Below are positions 10,354-17,995 of a stretch of DNA of 64,000 nucleotides, one piece after another; the stretch's first letter is position 1; each line of letters begins with the position of its first letter. Below the pieces are notes generated by a model. It was given only the letters and a program-made list of their open reading frames with translations, did no database searches and was not told where the DNA came from. The position numbers were made by a program, and so were the translations under genes. Source of the stretch: WTFV01 sp965200895 (GTDB lineage: Bacteria; Acidobacteriota; Vicinamibacteria; Vicinamibacterales; UBA8438); the NCBI GenBank assembly GCA_965200895.1, contig CBDAVM010000001.1:682001-746000 (forward strand), in the 5' to 3' direction.

Positions 10354-11832
10354 ATGACTTCCACCCCCACGGCGAGCCTGGCGAGCTCCGAGCGCGGCCG
10401 GGCGCTGACCATCCTGATTGCCATCCTGACAATGCTGGTGGTCGACTGGCTGCCGTCGCCGGAGCCGCTGGAGCGGGCCGGCGACGTCATCGCCCTGACC
10501 CCGGACGGCAAGGCGTGCCTGGCGATTCTCGCTTTCGCCATCACCCTCTGGGTGACCGAGGCAATCCCGTTCGCCGTCACCGCCCTCTTCGTTCTGCTGC
10601 TGGTGCCGATCTTCGGCATCGCGGACTATGCGACCACGGTCCGCGCCGGCTTCGGCAACCCGCTGATCACGTTCTTCGTGGGAGTGCTGTTCCTCTCCAC
10701 CGGCTTCACGCGGTCGGGGCTCGGCACGCGGCTCGTGCTGTACATGCTGCGCGTCGTCGGCACCCGCACCGACCGGGTGCTGCTCGGCTTCCTGGTGATC
10801 GGCGCCCTGCTGTCGATGTGGATCACCGACATGGCGGTGGCCGCGGTGCTGCTGCCGCTCGGTGTCGGCGTGCTGAAGGATGCGGGTCTCAAGCCGCTGC
10901 AGAGCAGCTACGGGCGGGCGCTGATGATCTCCTGCGCCTTCGGCCCCCTCATCGGTGGCATCGGCACGCCGGCCGGCGCCGGCGCCAATCTGGCCGCGGT
11001 CGGCTACCTGCGCGAGCTGGCCGGGGTGGAGATCTCGTTCGCGCGCTGGATGGCCTTCGGGTTCCCGGCGGCGCTGCTCATGATTCCGGTCTGCTGGCGG
11101 ATCCTGCTGCGCGCGTTTCCGCCCGAGATCGACCACCTGCCGATCGGGGCAAAGGAGCTGGACGACCGGATCGCGTCCCTCGGCCGCCCGACCCGCCTGG
11201 AGATCTGGACCGTCGCGGTCTTCGCTGGAACGATCACGGTCTGGCTGACGACGCCGCTGCTGGCCGAATGGAGCGGCGGCCTCATCGATCCGCCCACCCA
11301 GGCGGTGGCGCTGGGCGGCGGCCTGCTGCTGTTCCTGCCGGGGCTGCGCGTGCTGGTCTGGAAGGAGGCGCAGCGCGACATGGACTGGGGCGGCGTCGTG
11401 CTGATCGTCGCCGGCCTGTCGCTCGGGGTGATGGTGTTCGAGACCGGCGCGGCGCGCTGGCTGGCGCAGGTCATGCTGGGGCGGCTGGCCGACGTACCCG
11501 GGGTGCTGCAGCCGTTCGTCATCGTCCTGGTGGTGGCGGCGCTGCACATGCTGTTCTCAAGCAACACCGTGACCGGCGCGATCATCATGCCGATCCTGAT
11601 TGCACTGGCCCAGGATCTCGGTCTCGACGTCTGGACCATCGCCGCGCCGGCCGCGTTCACGTCCACGCTCGCCTTCATCCTGGTGACCGAGAGCCCGACC
11701 AACGTGCTGCCGTACTCGGCCGGCTACTTCTCGATCCGCGACATGGCGAAGGTCGGCATCGTGATGACTTTCGGGGCGGCGGTCTGCGTCACCATCGCGA
11801 TCGTGGCGGTGCGGGCCCTGGGCGGCGGGTGA
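10354..11832 (+). CDS. SLC13/DASS family sodium-coupled anion permease
   Basis: 492 residues with about 11-12 hydrophobic segments. Family motifs seen are LWVTEAIPFAVTALFVLLLV, the first SNT-like motif region (WITDMAVAAVLLPLGVG), GGIGTPAGAGANL, and the second half-repeat signature SSNTVTGAIIMPI with a final TESPTNVLPYSAGYFS. DASS transporters move di- or tricarboxylates, sulfate or similar anions with sodium. The substrate is not predictable. It is divergent from ppk and ends 38 bp before an exported NHL protein, so the two may be co-transcribed. A second, distantly related SLC13 permease lies in the pca operon at 31.2 kb. Confidence 0.88.
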   Translation: MTSTPTASLASSERGRALTILIAILTMLVVDWLPSPEPLERAGDVIALTPDGKACLAILAFAITLWVTEAIPFAVTALFVLLLVPIFGIADYATTVRAGFGNPLITFFVGVLFLSTGFTRSGLGTRLVLYMLRVVGTRTDRVLLGFLVIGALLSMWITDMAVAAVLLPLGVGVLKDAGLKPLQSSYGRALMISCAFGPLIGGIGTPAGAGANLAAVGYLRELAGVEISFARWMAFGFPAALLMIPVCWRILLRAFPPEIDHLPIGAKELDDRIASLGRPTRLEIWTVAVFAGTITVWLTTPLLAEWSGGLIDPPTQAVALGGGLLLFLPGLRVLVWKEAQRDMDWGGVVLIVAGLSLGVMVFETGAARWLAQVMLGRLADVPGVLQPFVIVLVVAALHMLFSSNTVTGAIIMPILIALAQDLGLDVWTIAAPAAFTSTLAFILVTESPTNVLPYSAGYFSIRDMAKVGIVMTFGAAVCVTIAIVAVRALGGG

Positions 11833-11870
11833 TCGGGGCGGTCTCCCCGGAATCGGGCAGGAGGTGACAG

Positions 11871-12980
11871 ATGAAGAGGACCCTTCGGGATGTCGTCAGG
11901 CGGTTGCTCGTCGCGGCCTGCGTCACGTTCCCGGTCGCCGCCGGCGTCCCGGGTACGCTCCCTGCCGCCGCGCAGGAGGCTCCCCACTACGAGCTCGATC
12001 CCCTCTGGCCGAAGCTGCCGTTCGGCGATCGGTGGCTCACCGGCGGCCTCGGCGGGATGTGCGTCGGCGGCGGGGATCGGATCTTCATCCTCAACCGCCG
12101 GAATGTCGTGCCGGCCGATCTCGATGGCGCGCGCCCGGCCCCGCCGATCATCGAGCTCGACGCCGAGGGCGCCGTCGTCCGGGGCTGGGGCGACCCGGCG
12201 CGGATCGGCGACCGTTTGCACGACTGCCACGTCGGGGCGGACGGCAGTCTCTGGGTCGTCGCGGCCGGGACCGGGGTGGTGCAGAAGTACGCCGCCGACC
12301 GCGGCGAGCTGTTGCAGCAGATCGGCGAGACGGGGAAGTACGACTCGTCCGACGGCACGCGCCGGGGGGAACCGCTGAACTCCGACCGGGCGCAGTTCTT
12401 CCTGCCAGCGAGCCTCGACGTCGACGAGGCGACCGGTGACATCTACGTGGCCGACGGCGAGCTGACGGGCGGCAACTCGCGCATCGCGGTGCTCGACAGC
12501 GAGGGGCGGTTCCTCCGGCAGTGGCCGCTGCACCGCGCCGCGGGGGAGCAGGACATCACACCGCTGCCGCACTGCCTGCGCGTGTCCGACGACGGCCTCG
12601 TCTACGTCTGCGACCGGCAGGCGGACCGCATCCAGGTCTTCGACCGGACGGGCCGATTCGTCCGCAACATCGACGTGCCCTTCGACCCCGTGACCCCGCG
12701 CGACGCCGACCGCACGGGCACCCGCGGGACGGCCGTGGTGCTCGCGTTCTCTCCCGATCCCGAGCAGCGCCTGCTTTTCGTGCTCAACCAGAACCGCGTG
12801 ATGGTCGATGTCCTCGACCGGCAGAGCGGCGAGGTGCTGACCAGCTTCGGCGGCGGACCGGGACGCTACCGCGGGCAGTTCACGCTGCCGCACGGCATCG
12901 GCGTGGATTCGGCGGGCAACGTCTACGTGGCGGAGCAGGAGGGCCGGCGGATCCAGAAGTTCACGCCCGTCGCGCGGTGA
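11871..12980 (+). CDS. Exported NHL-repeat beta-propeller protein
   Basis: 369 residues. A long signal sequence with a basic start (MKRTLRDVVRRLL) and hydrophobic core ends near AAAQEA. The mature part contains NHL-like blades, for example IYVADGELTGGNSRIAVLDS, LVYVCDRQADRIQVFDRTG and NVYVAEQEGRRIQKF. These repeats resemble peptidyl-alpha-hydroxyglycine alpha-amidating lyase and related 6-bladed propellers, but the lyase activity is not established for such bacterial proteins. The ATG follows a GGAGG box (11859-11863). A paralogue with the same architecture is at 36.3 kb. Confidence 0.85.
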   Translation: MKRTLRDVVRRLLVAACVTFPVAAGVPGTLPAAAQEAPHYELDPLWPKLPFGDRWLTGGLGGMCVGGGDRIFILNRRNVVPADLDGARPAPPIIELDAEGAVVRGWGDPARIGDRLHDCHVGADGSLWVVAAGTGVVQKYAADRGELLQQIGETGKYDSSDGTRRGEPLNSDRAQFFLPASLDVDEATGDIYVADGELTGGNSRIAVLDSEGRFLRQWPLHRAAGEQDITPLPHCLRVSDDGLVYVCDRQADRIQVFDRTGRFVRNIDVPFDPVTPRDADRTGTRGTAVVLAFSPDPEQRLLFVLNQNRVMVDVLDRQSGEVLTSFGGGPGRYRGQFTLPHGIGVDSAGNVYVAEQEGRRIQKFTPVAR

Positions 12981-13235
12981 CGCGGCCGTAGCGATCGCGG
13001 CCATAGCGGTCACGGCGCTGCAACTTCTCGACTGACGATTGGCGACGCGCGGGCGACCACGTCAGACCATTGAGCCAGCGCCGGTGCGAACCGCTTCTTC
13101 GGCCGGCGTCGGCACCCGTACCGCCGTCAACAGGCTGGCGGTAATGCATACCCCGCACGGCCCAGCTTCGTAGCAGCACGCGATGGAACCGACTGCAACC
13201 CTCAATGCCCACCGTGAGACGTGCGAGCAGGCCCG

Positions 13236-13485
13236 CAAGTGTATCCCCACTACCTGACCCGCAACCGCCACCGGATGCGCTATCCGCAGTTCCGAGCGTG
13301 GGGTCTTTGCGTTCTCGTCGGGTGTCGTCGAGGCCGGATGCAAGCACGCCATCGGCGCCCGGCTCAAGCGCGCAGGCATGCGCTGGACCGTGGCCGGCGC
13401 CAACGCCATCATCGCCCTGCGCTGCTGCATTCTCGGCCGCCGCTTTGAAGATTTCTGGGAACGACGAGTCGCAAACGCCGTCTGA
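13236..13485 (+). mobile_element. ISKra4-family transposase remnant (C-terminal end, frameshifted)
   Basis: In the 644-bp gap after the NHL gene, plus-strand translation gives RNRHRMRYPQFRAWGL in one frame and then, after a frameshift near 13300, GVVEAGCKHAIGARLKRAGM, WTVAGANAIIALRCC and GRRFEDFWERR up to a stop at 13483-13485. This matches the C-terminus of ISKra4-type transposases as I recall them (the VEAGCK...GMRW...GANAI...LR..RFEDFW pattern). The rest of the transposase and both IS ends are missing. The remaining sequence (12981-13235 and 13486-13624) shows no gene. Confidence 0.6.
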
Positions 13486-13537
13486 CCGTCAGATCACGAA
13501 TCTGTCGTGCACCCGGCGGCGCCGACCACATCGCCGC

Positions 13538-13572
13538 GACCAGGGCGGGGACCGGTCACCTCCTGTGTCCGC
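13538..13572 (+). repeat. About 35-bp direct repeat, copy A (partner at 17622)
   Basis: GCGACCAGGGCG-G-GGACCGGT followed by ACCTCCTG and GTCCG recurs in the same orientation at 17622-17657 with a few mismatches and one indel. The two copies lie just outside the Rpn-Avd-FGE-kinase block, after the Rpn stop codon and before the kinase start codon respectively. Confidence 0.5.
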
Positions 13573-13624
13573 GGTCGTCAGCACGCCGCGGGCGCAAAGT
13601 CCGGCGCCTGAATCGAACAGGAGT

Positions 13625-14659
13625 TCATCTCGCAGCGTCGGTGTCCTCGGCGCCGTCCGGGGCCGCGTCGGTGTTGGCGGAGGCACGCTTCAGGGCGCGC
13701 AGCGTGTCCGGGTCGATGCCGGTCGCAGCCTCGATGGTCGACCACGGCACGCCGGCGCGGAGCAGATCGTCGACCACCTTCGCCTGTCCCTGCCGGATGC
13801 CCTGCTGGACGCCCTGTTCGATGCCCTGCTGGACGCCCTGTTCGATGCCCTGCTGGACACCCCGTTCAATGCCCTTCTGGATGCCCTGTTGGACGAGTTG
13901 TTCGGCGTAGTCCATTGCGGTTCCTCCTGCCGGGACCTCCCGGCGAAGCGCATCGGCGAAGCGCCGCCAGTGACCGCGCGGAAGTGTCGCGTGAAGATAG
14001 ACGACATACGGCAGCAGCGGGTCGATGTCGTCCGGCGCCGCCGCGGCGTTGAGTTCAGCGAGCAGCCGCAGCGCGCCGCGCGTCGCCGCCCAACTGTCGC
14101 GCTGCGCCGCCATCATCGTCAACTGCGCGATGCGCCCCCGCAGCGTGCCACGCACCTCCTCGGGCCCGATCGCCGCCTGGTCGATCAGGATGTGCTCGAA
14201 TTGCGGCCCCCACGGCCAACGCCGGTCCTCTTCGGGAAACAGCGTCGTGAACCCGGTCGGATGCGGCCATCCCTGCCGGCCCTGGAAGAACACCACCGGC
14301 AGGATCGGGCGCAAGGTCGCGTCGCTCGCACGCCGTTGCCGGTCACGGTCCCAGACCCGACAGCAGTACGTCAGCAGACGCAGGCGCATCCACCGGTCGG
14401 GCGTCGACTGATGCTCCAGCAGCACATACAGCCACATCGCCGAGCCGGTCTCGCGTTCGACCGCGAACAGCAGGTCTGATTCGCGTTCGCGCAACCGTTC
14501 GTCCACGAAGCGGCCGTCCTGCACCGCCAGGGTGGACCAGCGCAGCGACCGCACGACCCGCGCCGGCAGGTACGCCTGCAGCAGTCCGGTGGCGTCTTCC
14601 GGGTCGGAGAACACCGTGCGGAACAGGTGGTCATGCGGCTGAGGCGGCACGTCGTTCAT
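13625..14659 (-). CDS. Rpn-family recombination-promoting nuclease / YhgA-like putative transposase
   Basis: 344 residues. The N-terminus PHDHLFRTVFSDPEDATGLL and the segment RESDLLFAVER, then LYVLLEHQSTPDRWMRLRLL, fit the PD-(D/E)XK nuclease domain of the Rpn/YhgA family (a D about 20 residues before an ExQ motif). The C-terminal third contains a run of 8-residue repeats (VQQGIEQG-type, about residues 265-300) encoded by 24-bp DNA repeats, followed by KVVDDLLRAGVPWSTIEAAT. Such Gln-Gly repeat tails are usual in the family. Rpn proteins promote RecA-independent recombination in E. coli. The ATG lies 13 bp after the Avd-like gene. A truncated second copy is at 19.66 kb. Confidence 0.85.
   Translation of the reverse strand: MNDVPPQPHDHLFRTVFSDPEDATGLLQAYLPARVVRSLRWSTLAVQDGRFVDERLRERESDLLFAVERETGSAMWLYVLLEHQSTPDRWMRLRLLTYCCRVWDRDRQRRASDATLRPILPVVFFQGRQGWPHPTGFTTLFPEEDRRWPWGPQFEHILIDQAAIGPEEVRGTLRGRIAQLTMMAAQRDSWAATRGALRLLAELNAAAAPDDIDPLLPYVVYLHATLPRGHWRRFADALRREVPAGGTAMDYAEQLVQQGIQKGIERGVQQGIEQGVQQGIEQGVQQGIRQGQAKVVDDLLRAGVPWSTIEAATGIDPDTLRALKRASANTDAAPDGAEDTDAAR
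13794..13898. repeat. 24-bp tandem repeats inside the Rpn gene
   Basis: A unit of the form CCCTGCTGGACG + CCCTGTTCGATG (24 bp) is repeated about three to four times, with decayed units at the edge. It encodes the (V/I)QQGIEQG repeats. An 84-bp stretch including these repeats is missing from the second Rpn copy, as expected from slippage or unequal exchange. Confidence 0.8.
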
Positions 14660-14672
14660 CGTGACGTCTCGA

Positions 14673-14969
14673 TCATCGCATGCTCCGCCGGCGGGCGCAG
14701 CCTCTCAGATCCCCCGCAGAACGCAGCTTCTCGACACCCGGGTTGGCCGCCGCCAGATGACCCCGCCGGTCGCGCGTATATGTCGCTTCGACCAGGCGCT
14801 CCAGCACATCGAGCGCCGTTGCCTGCATCCGGTCGCCGAGCAGGAACTTCTGCCGCCGCGGAAACTTCTCAACCGTAGGCGCCAGCCACAGCACGAAGCC
14901 GTACATCGACTCCAGCGCCGGTCCCGTCCGTTTCGCCGCGTCCCCCAGCAGTCGATTCGTTCTATTCAT
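14673..14969 (-). CDS. avd: Truncated Avd-like DGR accessory protein
   Basis: 98 residues. The core MYGFVLWLAPTVEKFPRRQK, then FLLGDRMQATALDVLERLVEA, TYTRDRRGHLAAANPGVEKLR, corresponds to helices 1-3 of the accessory variability determinant (Avd) four-helix protein of diversity-generating retroelements. Avd normally binds the reverse transcriptase and template RNA. Full-length Avd is about 115-130 residues. Here homology stops after VEKLR and the protein ends in an unrelated SAGDLRGCARRRSMR tail, so the last helix is missing. It lies downstream of the FGE-like target gene, as in known DGR cassettes, but no reverse transcriptase or template repeat follows. Instead the Rpn gene begins 13 bp on. 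It is probably a relic or a non-functional partner. Confidence 0.7.
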   Translation of the reverse strand: MNRTNRLLGDAAKRTGPALESMYGFVLWLAPTVEKFPRRQKFLLGDRMQATALDVLERLVEATYTRDRRGHLAAANPGVEKLRSAGDLRGCARRRSMR

Positions 14970-14983
14970 TCCAACTCGCGGCG

Positions 14984-15003
14984 CTGGGGGGCTCAGCCCC
15001 CAG
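14984..15003. other. GC-rich hairpin 2 downstream of the variable-region tail copy
   Basis: CTGGGGG, loop GCTCAG, CCCCCAG gives a 7-bp stem. It is preceded (reading the minus strand) by the duplicated tail at 15045-15080 and followed by GCGAGTTGGAA and the Avd start. It is a second, less perfect copy of the hairpin at 15092. Confidence 0.6.
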
Positions 15004-15044
15004 ACCCCGCAAGAGGTAAAGAACTCAAGATTCAAGTACTAATA

Positions 15045-15080
15045 CTAATCCAGCGTCCTCGACACGCGGAAACCGATTCC
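15045..15080 (-). pseudogene. Orphan copy of the FGE 3' end (GIGFRVSRTLD-stop)
   Basis: The minus strand encodes GIGFRVSRTLD and a stop, nearly the same as the last residues of the upstream FGE-kinase gene (DLGFRVSRTVD-stop). There is no open frame leading into it. In DGRs this end segment contains the IMH (initiation of mutagenic homing) site. The copy is followed by its own hairpin and the same GCGAGTTGGAA sequence, so a unit of tail plus hairpin is present twice. It most likely marks a second target gene that was deleted. Confidence 0.6.
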
Positions 15081-15091
15081 TTCCAACTCGC

Positions 15092-15118
15092 GGCGCTGGG
15101 GGGCGAGCCCCCAGCGCC
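15092..15118. other. GC-rich hairpin 1 downstream of the FGE gene (DGR-type stem-loop)
   Basis: A perfect 11-bp inverted repeat: GGCGCTGGGGG, loop GCGAG, CCCCCAGCGCC. It lies 23 bp beyond the stop codon of the FGE-kinase gene. In the Bordetella phage DGR a GC-rich hairpin/cruciform just downstream of the variable region assists retrohoming, so the position fits. A plain terminator is less likely because no T-run follows on the minus strand. Confidence 0.6.
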
Positions 15119-15141
15119 GACATGAAAGAACCAGGCACCAA

Positions 15142-15275
15142 CTAATCCACCGTCCGCGATACGCGGAACCCAAGGTCGTTAGTCCGATAGCCGGCGCGGT
15201 TGTCATCGCGCGCCGCCGAGCGGACTTCCCACAGGACGCTGTCCATCGCACCACCGCGCATAACACGACGGCTAC
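15142..15275 (-). other. Candidate DGR variable region (3' end of the FGE domain)
   Basis: Template-like FGE tails read roughly RRVLRGGSWNNNP..LR, then A.RNRNN.GNRNNN.GFRV. Here the frame parts (RGG, VRSA, R, AG, R, GFRVSRT) are kept, while the expected Asn positions read M, D, S, V, L, W, E, D, D, N, Y, T, N and D. Codons such as GAC, AGC, GTC, GAT, TAT and ACT are reachable from AAC/AAT by changes at A. No template repeat is in the window, so this is inference from family pattern. Confidence 0.5.
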
Positions 15276-17568
15276 AGTCACCGCCGCTCGTCCAAGCCCT
15301 TCCATCATCCGGAGCGCCGCTGTAGTTTTCATGCCAGCAGTCCGCCACCCACTCCCACACGTTGCCCAGCATGTCATACAGACCATACCCATTCGGGCGA
15401 AACTCACCCACCGGCGCCGAATTGCGATAGCCGTCGGCACAGTCGAAGGCCAACGACGTGTAGAACGAGTAGAGCTCCGCGAACACCCACCACGGTTTTT
15501 CCCCTTCGGCCCAAACGTTGGCATATTGGCATGCAGCACGCTCGCCGTCGCCCCAGTACCGAGACGACACCGTACCCGCACGCGCCGCATACTCCCACTC
15601 AGACTCGCTCGGAAGACGATACTCAGCGCCAGTCACAGAACTCAACCAGGTCACATACGACTGCGCGTCCTCCCACGACACGTTCAGCACAGGAAGACGC
15701 CCGCGCCCCCAACCTTCATCGTCAAGTCGATGACCACCGCAACCGCCCGCCGACACGCATGAGTCCCACTCCGCGAACGTCACCTCGTAGACGCCGAGCG
15801 CAAACGATTCAACCTGAACCCGGTGTCTCGGTTTCTCAGCGTCATACCGCACCCCATTCAACGACGACGGCGAACCCATCATGAAATCACCCGACGGGAT
15901 CACCACCATCTGCGGGCATGACGGACAGTCTCGGAAAATACTACCCGGCCGACGCTCTTCAACCTGACGCGCAGCCTCATCACGGCGCGCGACCTCAGCC
16001 TGACGCGCAGCCTCAGCCTCGTCGGCCAGCCGCCGTTCCTCCTCAGCTCGACGCGCGACCTCAGCTTGACGCGCAGCCTCAGCCTCGTCGGCCAGCCGCC
16101 GTTCCTCCTCAGCTCGACGCGCAGCCTCGGCCTCGTCGGCCAAGCGTCGTTCCGCCGCCTCACCCGCTGTCAGCAGAGCCGCCGCCGTAGCCGCGTTCAA
16201 GCGTCCCGTCACCGCCTCGCCAGCACCCGCCTGCCAATCCCGCAGCGCCGAACGGGTCACTGGCCCGAACACACCATCCAGCACGCCCACATCGAAACCC
16301 TCCGAAGCCAACCCCATTTGGATCAGCCGGCGCGCATCCCGATTGAGGCCCAACGCGGTCTCTGCGTCCTCCGGCCGACGCTCCTCAGACTGACGCACCG
16401 CAGGCGCCGGGCTGTCCCCGAGCCAGACTCTCAGCATCACCCCCAACGTTGGCACCACCAGCACTGACGCCAGACCGACCGCCAGCCGCCGGCGCCACGA
16501 ATCCACCTTCACGCCCTGGTCGCCCGCAACCGCCGCCTCCGCCCCCGCGAACAGACGCCCGGACGGAACCACCGGAGCGTCCCGCACCGGACGCGACCCC
16601 ATCGGTGACGAAGGCGACGCGAGGCCCGCCGCCGACGGAACCTCCGGATGAGCCTCCCGCACCGGATGCGGCGGCGGCGCGACGACACCCGCATCCGCCG
16701 ATGAAGACAGAAGCGCACGCCAGGACGACAGATCCTGAGGCCGATCAGAGCGGAACACCGACAACGCCGCGTCCACCGCCGACGACAGCCCGACACTCAC
16801 CCGGCCGGCAGCCGCCTCCCGCACCGGAAGAAGCTCGTCATCCTCGGCCCGCGCCGTCGCATCCTGAGGGCGACGACCGCTCAGCAGCTCATACACCACC
16901 GCACCCAACGCGTAGATGTCCGTCCACGGTCCCTGCTTCCTGATGTCCCCGCCATACTGTTCAATGGGCGCATACCCGGGAGTCAGAACCGACATCACCG
17001 AACGCGACTTCGTGCCCATCGCCTGACGCGCCGACCCGAAGTCGATCAGCACCGCAGAACCGTCCGCGCGCAGCATCACGTTCTCGGGCTTGATGTCGCG
17101 ATGGATCAGGTCCGCAGCGTGCACGGGCTCCAGACCCGATATCAACGACGCCAGCAGACCACGCACCCGGTCCTCCGACCAGGGCCCCTCTTCCGCCAAC
17201 GACGCCGACAATGTCCGCCCCTCGACATACTCCGTGACCATGTACGCCGTCCCCAGCGCCTCGAAGACCCGGTACACCCGCACGATGTGGGGATGGTCGA
17301 ATTGCGCCAGAGCACGCGCCTCGTCGAGGAATCGCGACAGGCCCCACGCGTAGTCCGACGACGCCGACTGCGTGCGAGGACCCACCGTCCCGTCCGACGC
17401 CCGCGACGCCCAGTCCAGAGGCAGATACTCCTCCACGGCCACACGCCGACCCAGGGAAATGTCCGTCGCCAGATACGTCACTCCGAACCCGCCGGACCCC
17501 AGCGTCCCTTCGATCCGGTACTCGTCCAGAACCGTACCCGCAGCCAGTTCGCGTCCGTCGCTGGTCAT
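15142..17568 (-). CDS. Protein kinase-like / TM / peptidoglycan-binding / coiled coil / FGE-sulfatase protein, candidate DGR target
   Basis: 808 residues. Residues 1-290 are a Ser/Thr kinase-like domain with G-loop GSGGFGVTY (24-32), HRDIKPEN (156-163) and DFG (176-178). The VAIK lysine is replaced by Glu46 (VAVEEYLP, codon GAG), so catalysis is in doubt. Residues about 355-380 form a transmembrane helix. Residues about 400-465 are a PG_binding_1-like domain (MGLASEGFDVGVLDGVFGPV). Residues about 470-545 are an Ala/Glu/Arg coiled coil with 22-residue repeats. Residues about 550-808 are an FGE-sulfatase/C-type-lectin fold (FMMGSPSS, YEVTFAEWDSC, YRLPSESEWEYAARAG, NGYGLYDMLGNVWEWVADCW). The last 45 residues (RRVMRGGAM... 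GFRVSRTVD) align with the variable region of FGE-type DGR targets. If surface-exposed, it could link a diversified binding domain to a cytoplasmic kinase-like domain. Confidence 0.85.
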   Translation of the reverse strand: MTSDGRELAAGTVLDEYRIEGTLGSGGFGVTYLATDISLGRRVAVEEYLPLDWASRASDGTVGPRTQSASSDYAWGLSRFLDEARALAQFDHPHIVRVYRVFEALGTAYMVTEYVEGRTLSASLAEEGPWSEDRVRGLLASLISGLEPVHAADLIHRDIKPENVMLRADGSAVLIDFGSARQAMGTKSRSVMSVLTPGYAPIEQYGGDIRKQGPWTDIYALGAVVYELLSGRRPQDATARAEDDELLPVREAAAGRVSVGLSSAVDAALSVFRSDRPQDLSSWRALLSSSADAGVVAPPPHPVREAHPEVPSAAGLASPSSPMGSRPVRDAPVVPSGRLFAGAEAAVAGDQGVKVDSWRRRLAVGLASVLVVPTLGVMLRVWLGDSPAPAVRQSEERRPEDAETALGLNRDARRLIQMGLASEGFDVGVLDGVFGPVTRSALRDWQAGAGEAVTGRLNAATAAALLTAGEAAERRLADEAEAARRAEEERRLADEAEAARQAEVARRAEEERRLADEAEAARQAEVARRDEAARQVEERRPGSIFRDCPSCPQMVVIPSGDFMMGSPSSLNGVRYDAEKPRHRVQVESFALGVYEVTFAEWDSCVSAGGCGGHRLDDEGWGRGRLPVLNVSWEDAQSYVTWLSSVTGAEYRLPSESEWEYAARAGTVSSRYWGDGERAACQYANVWAEGEKPWWVFAELYSFYTSLAFDCADGYRNSAPVGEFRPNGYGLYDMLGNVWEWVADCWHENYSGAPDDGRAWTSGGDCSRRVMRGGAMDSVLWEVRSAARDDNRAGYRTNDLGFRVSRTVD
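15985..16116. repeat. Two 66-bp tandem repeats in the coiled coil
   Basis: The sequence GCGCAGCCTCAGCCTCGTCG starts at 16005 and again at 16071, giving a 66-bp period. Each unit encodes 22 residues (RAEEERRLADEAEAARQAEV plus AR). Nearby partial units suggest ongoing length variation of the stalk between membrane and FGE domain. Confidence 0.8.
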
Positions 17569-17621
17569 CGCGCTTCTCCTCGCAGCCCGCTTCAGCCCAC
17601 CGTCCGCGCCAACCGCATCGC

Positions 17622-17657
17622 GACCAGGGCGCGGACCGGTCTACCTCCTGCGTCCGT
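17622..17657 (+). repeat. About 35-bp direct repeat, copy B (partner at 13538)
   Basis: Matches 13538-13572 in the same orientation at roughly 90% over the core. It lies 54 bp upstream of the FGE-kinase start codon. The rest of 17569-17977 shows no supported gene. Short open stretches exist on the minus strand (ending MSTPDSWDVVVSADVLLSD), but they cannot be assigned. Confidence 0.5.
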
Positions 17658-17977
17658 AATCATCGGCATCCCCGCGCCAGAATCTCGCCCGTGTCCGGAT
17701 CGTCACCGATCCAGACCCCTGACGCAGCGTCTTGGCCGCTGGCTCGGCGCGCCGGGCGGAACCCTCGCGCAGAGCGGATCCGACAGCAGTACGTCGGCCG
17801 ACACAACCACATCCCAGCTGTCGGGCGTCGACATGGTCATGTCCTTTCGGCAGCAGCCGCGGGTTGCCGCGACCACGCCGCCAGCATAACGCCGAAGGTG
17901 TTGCGGATCGACCGTCTCGCGACGACGGCGGGGGGATGCGTCGGGCGGTCGTTCACGGCGACTCTTGTGCGGCTGAT

Positions 17978-17995
17978 TGTGCGACAATATGCACA
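17978..17995. promoter_or_regulatory. Candidate VapBC operator
   Basis: Inverted arms TGTGC (17978-17982) and GCACA (17991-17995), separated by 8 bp, overlap the vapB start region. VapBC complexes normally repress their own promoter by binding such inverted repeats. The arms are short, so this is tentative. Confidence 0.35.

Noticed and set aside
13205..14479. Plus-strand frame with Ala-Leu-Leu-Asp repeats
   Set aside because: This is the shadow of the 24-bp repeats of the minus-strand Rpn gene.
15985..16116. Possible CRISPR-like repeats
   Set aside because: The 66-bp units are adjacent without spacers and lie in frame in a coiled coil.
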